From the NCBI GenBank assembly GCA_026770585.1, contig MU647231.1, forward strand, positions 112,352-127,345: DNA of 14,994 bases, in the 5' to 3' direction. Source of the stretch: Baffinella frigidus (lineage: Eukaryota > Cryptophyceae > Cryptomonadales > Baffinellaceae). The notes beneath the pieces were generated by a model, which had not been told where the DNA came from, did no database searches, and saw only the letters and a program-made list of their open reading frames with translations. The translations under genes and the position numbers were made by a program. Below, in pieces: positions 1 through 7,535 of the stretch (position 1 is its first letter; the number at the start of each line of letters is the position of its first letter).

Positions 1-42
1 GGATCAAGCAGGACCTCGTCAGAGGAGACAAGTCGGCGGGTT

Positions 43-55
43 GGGGGGGGGGGGG
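43..55. repeat. Poly-G run
   Basis: Thirteen consecutive G. It may be a site of length error in assembly and could form a G-quadruplex on the plus strand. Confidence 0.9.
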
Positions 56-175
56 CAATCGAGACGCTAGGGAGGCTGGTGGGGGAGAGCGCAAGTCGGC
101 GCCTGGCAAGCACGGTGAGGCTGGTGAGGCAGGCTCCACCAGCCCTCAGAGTGGGCGCAAACCGTCTTTTCAAGT

Positions 176-233
176 CCCTTGATTTGTACCGGAGGTCGTC
201 GGAATCCGACGGCCTTCAGTACAAATCAAGGGG
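176..233. repeat. Short hairpin, about 28-bp arms
   Basis: The arm CCCTTGATTTGTACYGRAGG with its extension GTCGTCGGA pairs with the reverse complement across an AT centre; three positions are transitions between arms. It lies in the intron at the left edge and could be a very small foldback element. Confidence 0.8.
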
Positions 234-351
234 ATTGAGAAAAGGCGATGTGCTCCAACTCTTGAGGGCGGGTGGCTGCAAGGCGATCGGTGCCTGGCGG
301 TTGGCAGTTCTAGTGTTGGTTCAAGATCCGGGCACGCGGCGGGGCACGCAC

Positions 352-462
352 ATCGGAGTCCAAACCAGGCTCGAGCTTGTCGATGAGCTGGCGCACGAGG
401 TCCAGTTCATAGAGCCAATCCAGCAGCGCTCCTGAGATGTTCTCCTCCGCCTCCGACACCAC
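352..462 (-). CDS. PPP6R: SAPS gene exon 6 (last exon in window)
   Basis: 111 bases, 37 codons, VVSEAEENISGALLDWLYEL and then DLVRQLIDKLEPGLDSD. It corresponds to the family's W-L-x-x-x-x-[IL]-[VL]-x-[RK]-L-[VI]-[DE] segment. The donor is taken as GAT|GTGCGT because G at +5 fits best and keeps phase 0; GTGC|GTGCCC seven bases into the codon run is an alternative. The expected next block (an H-A-N-A-A-E-type motif) is not seen in 1-351, so intron 6 probably runs past the window edge. Confidence 0.84.
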
Positions 463-2130
463 CTGACGCCGCCCCGCAGTCAGGTGCCACGGAGTCCCCA
501 GACAGACAGGCCCGAGCCTGCCGTCCGACCGAGGCCGACAGCCTGCCCGAGCCCGAAATCCGACTACCCGCTTTTACCAGGCGATCCGCTGTGTGTCTAC
601 CGCTGGAGAAGGCGCTTGGCAGTGAGAGTGATCGAGGGCGTTTGGCAGTGAGACGAGGCGGATGGTGCAAGACAGGCATCGAGGGTTGAGTGAGCAGGCA
701 GGGTGGCGCCCTAGCTGGGGCGTGACAAGGCAGGGTGGCATCCTAGCGAGCAAGGCAGCCATCTGGTCTTGCTTGACAAGGCAGGGTGGCTTCCTAGCTG
801 GGGCGTGAGAACTCAGGGTGGCATCCTAGCGAGCTGGCATCTGGTCTTGCTTGAGAAGGCAGGGAGGCTTGGCAGCCATCGGGTCTTGCTTGGGAAGGCA
901 GGGAGGCGTCCTAGCAGGGGCGTGACAAGGCATCCGAGCAAGGCTGGGATCTGGTCTTGCTTGGGAAGGCAGGGAGGCTTCCTAGCTGGGGCGTGAGAAG
1001 CCAGGGTGGCTGTCTAGCAAGGCTGGCAGACACCGGGGTTTGTTTCAGGAGGGAGGGAGGGAGGGTTCCTGGCGAGGGAGGGTCTGGGGAAACAGCCCCG
1101 TGTAAAGTCACTCAGCCCCGTGTCAAGTCACTCCGGTCATCCTACACGGGGCTGTATCCCCTGAGAGGGGGCGGGATGCGAGACCTTGAGGAGGAGGTCG
1201 AGAATCGAGTATGCCCCCAGGTGCCGCAGCAGCAGTGGGATCACCTTCTTCACCTCCATCACCTGGTGTGCCACCAAGAGACGTGTGTGTTAACTTATGA
1301 CCATCAACTTAAGGTGGCAACGGGACCATCAACTTAAGGCCATCAACTTAAGGTGGCAACACCCGCACCAGGTGCCTTCAGCGCAAACCTCGCCCAGTTC
1401 CCCAACCTCCTGAACCATTACCTCGAGGACGTGTGCTCCGGTACTGGACACAGTCCTCGAGGCCATGGTTCAGGAGGCGCTCCGTCAGCAGAAGGGTATG
1501 TGGCTCGCGCGCTGGGACATGCCACCAACCCTGGGACTGTGGGTTTTGGGTGTAGGCTAGCGTACCACACTGTAAGTCTGTATGTCGGCAGAACCGTGGG
1601 GAATGTGCTGCCTCCTACACCCTACACCCTACACCCTACACCCTACACCCTACACCCTACACCCTACAACCCTACACCCTACCCCTAGGGTCAGCAGCAG
1701 CACTGGCGCCACGCTCGTCGCCGCGACTCTGATCCATCCTGCTGCCAGAGCGCCTACTGTCAGGCGTCGCTGAGCTTGCTAGCAGTATGTGGCAATCAAC
1801 GAGAGTGGGAAGAGCACCACCATCCCTCACAGGGCGCTCAAATCCCTCAACCGGTCTGGTCTAAAAAAACGTCTTCACTACAGCTTTATCGTACAAGAAA
1901 ATCCAAGAAAAGAAGTGATTTGACTTCTGAAACTTTGCGGGTCGAGACTCCTGTCGAGCTTCCCGGATGAGAATCAACATCACAAAAAGTAGATGAACGT
2001 GACAATGCCATCTCGCCTTGCCCTGGCGTGGCACCAAGGGTGGGAACAACGGGAGAGCCTCGAGGGACTCCTGGTAGTCGGCAGAGAGCACAGCCTCCTG
2101 GTAGTAGGGTGCTCGGGCAGGCGGGAGAGA

Positions 2131-2176
<46 letters not shown>

Positions 2177-4183
2177 GGGAGAGAGAGGGAGAGAGAGGGA
2201 GAGAGAGGAACCTTGAGGGTTTCCTCGGGACGGCGGGTGAGGAGCGTTGAGACGATCTTCGAGAAGTACCCGGCGTGCAGCGTGTTCAAAGGCCCCTGCC
2301 GCCCAGACACCAACCCAACACGCATCAATTGACCATGCCACTAGAGCGTGTTCAATTGGACCCTGCCACTAGAGCGTATTCAATGGCCCATACCACCCAC
2401 CAGTCACACATCAATTATCTGATACTACCCACCCACCCACCAATCACACATCAAAGGCCCCTGCCGCCCAGACACCAACCGAACACGCATCAATGGACCA
2501 TGCCACTAGAGCGTGTTCAAATGGACCCTGCCACTCAAGCGTATTCAATGGCCCATACCAGTCACACATCAGCCAGTCACACCAGTCACACATCAATACC
2601 AGTACCAGTCACACCAGTCACACATCAATTATCTCATACTACCAACCCACCCACCAATCACACATCAAAGGCCCCTGCCGCCCAGACACCAACCCAACAC
2701 GCATCAATTGACCATGCCACTACAGCGTGTTCAATTGGACCCTGCCACTAGAGCGTATTCAATGGCCCATACCACCCACAAGTCACACATCAATTATCTG
2801 ATACTACCCACCCACCCACCAATCACACATCAAAGGCCCCTGCTGTCCAGACACCAAATTGTCGAGCCTATCTTTGTCTTAATCCCCTCTATCCAGTATC
2901 TTCCAGGATCACCCTTCACATGGCGCCTGCCACCCGCCCACCAATCACATATCAATGGCCCCTGTCACCACCCACCAATCACACACCACCCTCTACGCAC
3001 GACTAGCCAACCCATCAACCACGCCAGGGCCCAAGTGCGAATTTCAGGACGCGGCGTTTCGTTTCGTGGTACTAAATGGGTGTGCGCTGCGCGGTGAGAC
3101 GCATCTCCTCGTCCTTTCCACTTCCAGGCGTGTACCTGGTTCTGAAACCCCTGGTACACAATTAAAACCAGACTTCTACCTGAAATTTCCACTTGTGACC
3201 CGGCGTGGTCAAGTCACAGCCCTTCTGAAACACCCTCTTTTTGAATCGGAAACCTGAGTGGTTACAGGAAGAGAGAACGCGGTACAGAAAGTAGTGAGTT
3301 GTTGAGTTAGGGGGTTGCGAAAGGGACGTGTTTGGTGATGCAGGTAGCTAGCATCCTGGCTGGGAGTAGGTCTCTGGCAGCATCTGTCGGCCACACAGCG
3401 GACTTCCCAGGGATTTTGAATAACCCATAAGCGACGAGACCTAGGACCCTACGGTAGACAACCCGTAGGGACCTAGGGAGGTTCCTACGGACAAGGTAAC
3501 GGAAATGTGGCCCGATATGGGCTGAAAATCCCGTTGTAGCCCGCTGTGTGGGAGCGAGCACCTCAGACTCGAGGAAGGAGAAGAGCTTGTCGAGGAGCTT
3601 CTCATTCGCGAAAAGACAATCGTACACGGCCGACAGGTCCGCGCTCAGAACCTGCCCAGGTCCATGTGAGCGAGACGCGCGAGAAAGTTTTCGGCCAGCA
3701 ACCATCACCAACCACGAGCTGCAGCTGTGAGCCTGCCAGGGCCAGCCATGGATGGCAGGACTGCACAGGGTCAAGAGGCGCGCGGAGTCGGGCACAGCAA
3801 GGGCCAGGGAGCACCTCGCTCGACTTGTAGGGGTGCATGAACTGTGTCTTCTTATCATCGGCCGGATCCGGCTCCGTGGTCACGAAGTGGATCAGCGCTT
3901 CTACCTGCTCTGGCATTGCCAGACTGCCCACCAGGAATCCCCACTTCACAATCCCAAACCTCAGCATGACTCGGGCCTACTGAAAGGAGCAGAGGAAACG
4001 CACAACAGGCGGGGATTGGGGGAGGCGCGGGGTGGGGGATCACAAGTCTATGAGTTTCTTGTTGAGCTGCTTGCACTCCTGGATAATGTCATCCTCCTCC
4101 AGCAGCTGCTGGAGCGTGAACTCATCGGTCTCCAGCAGCTGCTCCACTGGCGAGGTGTGGGCGAATCCCAGTCGCCAGAACAT
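352..4183 (-). CDS. PPP6R: SAPS-domain protein, PP6/SIT4 phosphatase regulatory subunit (N-terminal part, 3'-incomplete)
   Basis: Spliced gene: exons 4183-4044, 3923-3815, 3651-3562, 2295-2212, 1262-1185 and 462-352, giving 612 coding bases (204 codons) with no stop. The product opens MFWRLGFAHTSPVEQLLE; MFW followed by an S-P-V-E-type segment and the DDIIQECK motif is how SAPS-family proteins of plants and algae begin. Further family landmarks follow in the right order: the acidic EEDDIIQECKQLN segment (residues 29-41), a TTEP-D-PADDKK segment (60s), LLDKLFSFLE (about 102-111), HAGYFSKIV (about 120-128), LLLRHLGAYSILDLLLK (about 151-167) and LLDWLYELDLVRQLIDKL (about 180-197). SAPS proteins scaffold the PP6/Sit4 catalytic subunit in the cytoplasm. 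Full-length members are several times longer, so the rest lies past base 1. All introns are GT-AG; the first is phase 2 and the rest phase 0. Exon codons mostly end in G or C. Recognition is by motif memory, not by a search. Confidence 0.9.
463..1184 (-). other. SAPS gene intron 5, 722 bases
   Basis: Donor GTCTCG, acceptor GGCGTCAG. Roughly half of it (about 661-1035) is a degenerate minisatellite. The part near the donor has a GGAG-repeat run and a small direct plus inverted GCCCCGTGT-type repeat (1097-1157). Confidence 0.75.
661..1035. repeat. Degenerate minisatellite, GGCAGGGTGGCNTCCTAGC unit
   Basis: At least seven copies of a GGCAGGG[TA]GGC..CCTAGC motif, alternately followed by TGGGGCGTGA and GAGCAAGGC-type linkers. 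The marker TGGTCTTGCTTG recurs at 764, 842, 881 (first base changed) and 952, giving spacings of 78, 39 and 71. The basic unit is therefore about 39 bases, with doubled units. It lies in SAPS intron 5, and the open frames here are products of the repeat. Confidence 0.8.
1185..1262 (-). CDS. PPP6R: SAPS gene exon 5
   Basis: 78 bases, 26 codons, VMEVKKVIPLLLRHLGAYSI then LDLLLK. It matches the family's H-[IL]-G-x-x-[SA]-I-x-[DE]-L-L-L-[RK] motif. The acceptor is CACACCAG|GTG and the donor AAG|GTCTCG. It is too short to stand out as an open reading frame and was found by looking for this missing motif. Confidence 0.88.
1406..1477. repeat. Hairpin, 25-29-bp arms
   Basis: CCTCCTGAACCATTACCTCG at 1406 pairs with its inverted copy ending at 1477; two adjacent bases differ (TA against GG). 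A GTGT/ACAC extension closes the loop. Both arms read as coding-like on each strand, which is a consequence of the palindrome. Confidence 0.8.
1615..1686. repeat. CCCTACA telomere-variant tract
   Basis: About ten units of CCCTACA with one irregular unit, ending in CCCTAGGG. It differs by one base per unit from the CCCTAAA tracts elsewhere in the window. It lies in SAPS intron 4. Confidence 0.9.
2131..2209. repeat. GA microsatellite
   Basis: GC, then GA dinucleotides, then GAGAGAGG units. In the transcript this is a CT tract immediately downstream of the exon 4 donor at 2212. All open frames crossing it are repeat artefacts. Confidence 0.92.
2212..2295 (-). CDS. PPP6R: SAPS gene exon 4
   Basis: 84 bases, 28 codons. 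It begins GPLNTLHAGYFSKIV and ends RRPEETLK. The [LH]-A-G-Y-F-S-K block is a hallmark of the SAPS domain. Its acceptor and first codons (Gly-Pro-Leu) lie in the first unit of a tandem array whose other copies repeat the same acceptor. Its donor, AAG|GTTCCT, opens onto a long CT tract in the transcript. Confidence 0.9.
2288..2866. repeat. 165-bp tandem array carrying copies of the SAPS exon 4 splice acceptor
   Basis: AAAGGCCCCTG starts at 2288, 2453, 2667 and 2832, spacing 165, 214 and 165. The middle unit carries about 49 extra bases of CACACCAGT-type short repeat. Units contain the paired sub-repeat CCACTAGAGCGTRTTCAAT. The first unit overlaps the real intron 3 acceptor and the first three codons of exon 4; the last copy is truncated. 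The open frames in this range are translations of the array. Confidence 0.88.
2296..3561 (-). other. SAPS gene intron 3, 1266 bases, repeat-filled
   Basis: Between the exon 3 donor and the exon 4 acceptor (GGCGGCAG|GGG). From the donor side it holds a 161-bp foldback element (3391-3551), about 500 bases of unassigned DNA, and then the 165-bp tandem array at 2288-2866 that reaches into the acceptor itself. I see no other exon inside it. Confidence 0.8.
3391..3551. mobile_element. Family C foldback (MITE-like) element, copy 1
   Basis: 161 bp with inverted ends CCACACAGCGGRCTWC followed by AGGGATTTT or CGGGATTTT. The second copy at 12571-12731 is also 161 bp and lies in the opposite orientation, about 80% identical by eye. 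The interior has a CCTACGGTAG core. No coding capacity, so it would be non-autonomous. No clear target-site duplication. It sits inside SAPS intron 3, 10 bases from the donor. Confidence 0.85.
3562..3651 (-). CDS. PPP6R: SAPS gene exon 3
   Basis: 90 bases, exactly 30 codons, starting VLSADLSAVYDCLFANEKLL and ending LFSFLESE. It matches the family pattern of E-[VIL]-[LF] followed by a helical segment and LLFSFLE. The acceptor is CTGGGCAG and the donor is GAG|GTGCTC. A family C foldback element begins 10 bases into the following intron. Confidence 0.88.
3815..3923 (-). CDS. PPP6R: SAPS gene exon 2
   Basis: 109 bases. One base completes the Phe codon from exon 1, then 36 codons from LAMPEQVEALIHFVTTEP to HPYKSSE. 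This is the SAPS segment with the acidic, proline-containing loop ahead of the conserved hydrophobic P-[YF]-x-x-[SC]-E. The acceptor is GGGCAG (AG at 3925-3924) and the donor is GAG|GTGCTC. The intron after it (3652-3814) is 163 bases. Confidence 0.87.
4044..4183 (-). CDS. PPP6R: SAPS gene exon 1 (start codon and N-terminus)
   Basis: 140 bases, 46 codons plus two bases. The ATG at 4183-4181 is chosen because MFWR is the conserved family start and the frame then runs through TLQQLLEEDDIIQECK. The donor GT at 4043-4042 leaves GAC TT, and the next exon supplies T to give the expected Lys-Lys-Leu-Ile-Asp-Phe-Leu junction. The following intron (3924-4043) is 120 bases. Confidence 0.88.
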
Positions 4184-5405
4184 CGTACGCCGTCAACGTG
4201 GCTAAATTGCCAGGTGAAAACGCTGCCGAGCGCCGCCGCTCCCACGGGAGCCGGCACACGGGCTGATGCGCAGCTGGGGCGAGTTGCAGTAGGCGCGAGA
4301 GCGGACGAGTGCCTTCGGATTGCGTGAGGCCCGATTGCGGAGCACCAACCGCCGAGAGGCGGAGCCGTTCCTGCCGTCGGACGGTGCACTTTCTCACACC
4401 CAGACCGTGCACGCAACGAGCCTGGAGCGAGCGCCACGAGGATCGGGGGGCGAGGTGACCGAATTCTGAAATTTTCACCCCCAAAACAGCCGAGAAAATG
4501 GTTGACTGAATTTCAGCCTGTAAATCGGGCATGGTAGCTCCCCTCCATCGTCGGTCCAAACAGCAGGGAGAACCTTTGCAGGAGGGTGCTCGCATGGTGT
4601 GTGCGGTCTGCATCTCTTACGTGGCCTCCATTCTAGCTGCGGAGGAAAGGACAGGAAGAAACGGGGCTCTGAGCTGGTCAGTTGCCCACCATGTCTGACT
4701 CTTGGTGCTGGGCACAGGTGTTCGGCGTCCTCATGGATGCTGCCCCGCCGCCCCCTCCTGCGGGGCAGTGCTACGGTGCTCGCCCGCATCCCTCGTCTGT
4801 CCTTCGTTCCCTCCCCGCAGCCTTTTGAAGATGCTTAGAGCTGGTGTTCTCGCTCACCAAATGCAGCAGCCCTGTAGCAGCCCTCTTTAAGGCCTCAGTA
4901 GTTGCCCAAAGCCTTGAGCCAAGCTCAACAGTGGGTACCACTGATCGATCGTTCTGTTTTTTCACGTTTCAGCAGACACCTTGGCAACGCTGGACGCAGC
5001 TCAGATTGAAATTTTATAGAACCCAGCGGGTTTCTCAGTGTCAGATGTGGTTGCGAATTTCGGGAACAGCAAAATCTGTTTTCTCTCGGAGGGTTGCGAC
5101 CGTGAGCGTAGTTGGTGGCGGCTCATCATGGTGTAGAGGTCTGGCCACCGCAACCCGAAACAGCTTATTTCGGGCCTGGGAGCTTCGGATCGTATGAGCC
5201 CACTGAAGGACATCCCTAAGAACCTAGAGTTCTCCTAGAGTGGTGAATAGATGACTGACAAACAAGTATCGCTGCTGAGGCCAAAAAACTTCCTTCAAAC
5301 CCCCGATTTAAGCTGTTTCAGGTTGTTGGTGGCTGTGCAGCAGCAGAAGGTTAGGCTGTCTAGAGGAATTGGGGGAGCTGACGGCAGTGGTGGGGGCTGG
5401 CAGTG
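4184..5405. other. Upstream of SAPS gene; diverged duplicated segment, no assigned gene
   Basis: The first ~140 bases presumably hold the SAPS promoter and 5' leader, but no clear element is visible. About 4322-4722 is a diverged copy of 10885-11372. From 4723 to 5405 I see no convincing gene. A TATAAAA on the minus strand (5018-5012) is noted but is 830 bases from the SAPS start. Confidence 0.5.
4322..4722. repeat. Diverged duplicated segment, copy 1
   Basis: Shares blocks with 10885-11372: ATTGCGGAGCACC, AACCGCCGAGAGGYGGAG, GGTGCACTTT, and a long block ending TAGCTGCGGAGGA then GCTGGTC and CCCACCAT. The plus-strand frame 4531-4698 (55 aa, ending HHV-stop) aligns with 11184-11345 (53 aa, ending HHI-stop). 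On the minus strand both copies have a pyrimidine-rich CTCCGCAG|CTAGAATGGAGG that looks like a splice acceptor. Most differences are non-synonymous in the plus frame, which argues against selection on that protein. Confidence 0.65.
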
Positions 5406-5456
5406 ATGACGTTTCCGCTCAAGTACGGGCTGCCGCCCATGTGCGTGGAGGGCCAG
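5406..5456 (+). CDS. Putative coding exon (unrecognised), upstream block
   Basis: Seventeen codons, MTFPLKYGLPPMCVEGQ, most ending in G or C as in the SAPS exons, running into CAG|GTAAAC, a good donor. The start is uncertain: the frame may begin earlier after GGCTGGCAG|TG. Joined in phase 0 to 5599-5669. The product is not recognised and the exon boundaries are inference. Confidence 0.35.
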
Positions 5457-5464
5457 GTAAACTT

Positions 5465-5580
5465 TAAACCCTAAACCCTAAACCCTAAACCCTAAACCCT
5501 ACACCCTAAACCCTAAACCCTAAACACCAAACCCTAAACCCTAAACCCTAGACACCAAGCACCAACCATCAAACACCAAA
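5465..5580. repeat. CCCTAAA telomere-like tract
   Basis: Runs of CCCTAAA with occasional CCCTACA and CACCAAA variants. It fills most of the 142-base gap between the coding-like blocks at 5406-5456 and 5599-5669. Confidence 0.92.
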
Positions 5581-5598
5581 CCCGGACCCCTGCGGCAG

Positions 5599-5669
5599 AC
5601 GCCGGATTCACCTGCGCACGTGGGGATGGTGTTCGCGCACTTGGTCAAGGTGCAGCAGGAGCGGAAAAT
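5599..5669 (+). CDS. Putative coding exon (unrecognised), downstream block
   Basis: Begins after TGCGGCAG with TPDSPAHVGMVFAHLVKVQQ and ends ERK plus two bases at a possible donor GTGCGT, the hexamer also used at SAPS exon 6. Codons are GC-ending until the proposed donor and then turn AT-rich (TTACTTTTTAAG), fitting an exon end. Product unknown. A diverged piece of its end, AGCAGGAGCRGAAAATGT, recurs near 5825. Confidence 0.35.
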
Positions 5670-6999
5670 GTGCGTCCCTCAAAAAACGATAATCCACTGT
5701 TACTTTTTAAGTTAACAGAGGTTCCACTTTTGCTTTGAGACGTTGCACTCTCGACTTTTGTCTCGGTGGGCCGCGCTCTGAGGAATTGGCCAAACCCCAC
5801 TCACTCACTCACTAGCTTGCTAGCCAGCAGGAGCAGAAAATGTCAGCCCCGCAAAACAACCCCTCTCGAGAAATGTCTGCAAACTCACCCACACATGCAC
5901 TAGCTAGCTAGCTAGCGGGAGCCCGCACTTACCGAGGGCAGTACGTTGGAGGAACCACCTCCACCTCAAAACAGCCCTATCCAGTTGGGGCGCGGCGTGT
6001 CTTTTACAACAAACAAAACACACCTCCCCGAGAAAACCGTTTCCTTAGCGAATCCGGTTTTAGCCCTGTTCCCCATTTAATCGTGTTGGAAACAAGCGGT
6101 TTCGTTGCGGGTCTTGGCTGGCAGCCTGGAGGCTGGTTGAGAGACCAAAAACCAGCGCTGGATGCGTCCCTTCCCCGACGCACTGCGAGTGGGTACACTG
6201 CCACGACGCACTGCCAGCGGTAGGGTATCCCTAGGGACCTACAGATGGCCTATCCGAAGCTCCCATCTCTGGCAGAGATGGCAGATCTGGCAGAGATGCG
6301 CGCTCTTCGCTCTTTTTCGCTTTTTCGCTTGAGGCCGAGACTTTTTGGTCCTAGGATCCCTCGGCCTACGGTAGGAGGTCCTAGGCAATGCCGTATGCCT
6401 AACTACCCCATTTTCAGGCCGTTAGCCTATGAACTCTCATTAGTGGATCACTCACAGCGCTCGACGCAGTCAGTCATTGACCTATTTCATACCATTGACC
6501 TAGATCGACCTATTGACCTACATGGTTTACTCGAAATTAAGGACACGCACCGTCCCTAGGGGGGTCCTCTGCACCTAGATAGCCCCACCGTAGGACCGTA
6601 GGGCGGTGCGTATCCTTATTTGCGAGAAAACTTTTCTCAGAAAACCCTGTAAGGAGCTATTCACCTAGATCGTACCGTACCGTACGTATTGAGGAATACA
6701 ATTATATTTTGATGTTGGTACCATTTAAGCGCCTCAACCATACAGGGATGTCTGGGTAAAAAGAACCCAGAACTTAAGAACCCGCACTGGAGCTGGGGTC
6801 TGCGTGTTCTTAACTAAGTACCACAGGTTTGACTAAATACCAAGTGTATTACCCTCTGGTACTCAATTAAGAATACAGGCACCGACTGAGGCTCGAACAA
6901 CGGTGTTCATAGCCCGGATGTCCCTGTAACGGGGCACACAAGTAGCAAATTGCCTTTAGGAATGGGCAAAGGTGCCATGCCCGTTGATGCTCGATATGG
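5670..6999. other. Intergenic or intronic DNA with foldback fragments
   Basis: No gene supported. It contains CTAG-rich short repeats (TAGCTAGCTAGCTAGC near 5901), a one-armed family B element (6331-6437), GACCTATT-type short repeats (6478-6525), a CGTACCGTACCGTACGT cluster (6670) and CCTAGG/GTAGGACC cores near 6555-6600. Confidence 0.5.
6331..6437. mobile_element. Family B foldback element, one-armed copy
   Basis: Matches the reverse complement of about 11907-12012 over its whole length, including the central CTAGGATCCCTCGG, the CCTACGGTAGGAGGTCC core, and the end reading AGGCCGTTAGCCTATGA. Only one arm and the centre are present. The similarity runs about ten bases past the GTTA end, so the real boundary may lie outside the TA. 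Confidence 0.75.
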
Positions 7000-7120
7000 T
7001 ACAGGGGTGCCTCGCTCATAAGAAAGCGCCCCCCCCTAGGACCCTACAGTAGGACCATGTCTAGGGTCCTATGGAGGTCCTAGGGGGGTGGGCGTTTCTT
7101 ATGAGCGAGGTACCCCTGTA
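7000..7120. mobile_element. Family A foldback (MITE-like) element, copy 1
   Basis: 121 bp. Inverted ends TACAGGGGTRCCTCGCTCAT run on through AAGAAA.CGCCC; total arms about 40 bp. The centre has ACCCTACAGTAGGACC. Ends are TA|CAGGGG and CCCCTG|TA, compatible with a TA target duplication, though TA may be part of the end. Reading outward from the right end in one frame gives YRGTSLIRN. It lies next to a coding-like minus-strand relic. Confidence 0.88.
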
Positions 7121-7375
7121 GGCCTCGCGCAACGAGTGGTCACGCTGATGGTGATTGTGTGAACCAGGATGGAATTCAAGTCCAACGGCGCGTCGAGCTT
7201 GGCGTCGCGGTGGGACAAGAGGATGGGACAGTAAGTGGGAAGAGGGGAGAGTGTGAGCGGAACGAGTCGGGAATACACATGGGATATTTTCGACCGTGTC
7301 GCTCTCAAGGCCTCGCTTGACTCTTACAGCTGAAGTTGTTTGTTGTTGATGTTGTCGGTCGGCTTTGCGTATCAT
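7121..7375 (-). pseudogene. Coding-like relic interrupted by foldback elements
   Basis: Two minus-strand blocks have G/C-ending codons: about 7121-7210, reading SHRDAKLDAPLDLNSILVHT and on, and about 7331-7375, reading IRKADRQHQQQTTSA up to a GTAAGA donor. The second block resembles 11369-11409 at the DNA level, where the other strand reads IRKAERQ. A family A element abuts the first block at 7120 and a family A end-fragment abuts the second at 7379. The protein is not recognised; whether this is a broken gene or exons around insertions is unresolved. Confidence 0.35.
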
Positions 7376-7378
7376 AGA

Positions 7379-7396
7379 TAGGGGTACCTCGCTCAG
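7379..7396. mobile_element. Family A end fragment
   Basis: TAGGGGTACCTCGCTCA: one terminal repeat lacking the CA of the usual TACAGGGG, then unrelated sequence. A remnant of an insertion. Confidence 0.65.
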
Positions 7397-7535
7397 AGGG
7401 TTTCGTTATTAGTATTCAAAGACCAAGAGGGCAAACGGACGCCTTTTCGTTCGGCGCTCAGCACTACCAAGCGATTGTGTCCATGCCCCATAGGTTAATC
7501 ATCCCCAGGATCCTACGGTGCATGTAGGCCATCTG

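Larger units (their letters stand above)
1..351 (-). other. Probable start of SAPS intron 6
   Basis: No open frame here continues the SAPS domain. The stretch holds a run of 13 G (43-55) and a near-perfect hairpin (176-233), both usual for the introns of this gene. Confidence 0.5.
1263..2211 (-). other. SAPS gene intron 4, 949 bases
   Basis: Begins with about 80 bases of CT-rich microsatellite (the GA repeat on the plus strand) and also contains the CCCTACA tract at 1615-1686, a hairpin at 1406-1477 and a small CATCAACTTAAGG tandem near 1303-1350. A plus-strand open frame around the hairpin has coding-like codons but lies inside the intron. I found no missing SAPS segment here; exon 4 joins exon 5 without a gap relative to the family. 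Confidence 0.75.

Noticed and set aside
1353-1688. Plus-strand frame with protein-like GAFSANLAQFPNLLNHYLED
   Set aside because: It lies in SAPS intron 4, spans a near-perfect hairpin and ends in the CCCTACA tract; the coding look is shared by both strands of the palindrome.
1861-2341. Long minus-strand frames of about 150 codons
   Set aside because: They run from exon 4 of the SAPS gene straight through the GA microsatellite; only 2212-2295 is coding.
2288-2866. CRISPR-like array
   Set aside because: Units are 165 bp and repeated throughout, with no short constant repeat and unique spacers; the context is eukaryotic.
2275-3097. Plus-strand frames of 158 and 194 codons rich in His, Thr and Pro
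   Set aside because: Direct translations of the 165-bp tandem array inside an intron of the opposite strand.
5012-5018. TATAAAA on the minus strand as SAPS promoter
   Set aside because: It is about 830 bases upstream of the start codon with a diverged repeat in between, and nothing else supports it.
6885-6960. tRNA-like GTTCGAGCC on the minus strand
   Set aside because: The flanking bases do not pair as a T-arm and no acceptor, D-arm or anticodon arm can be drawn.
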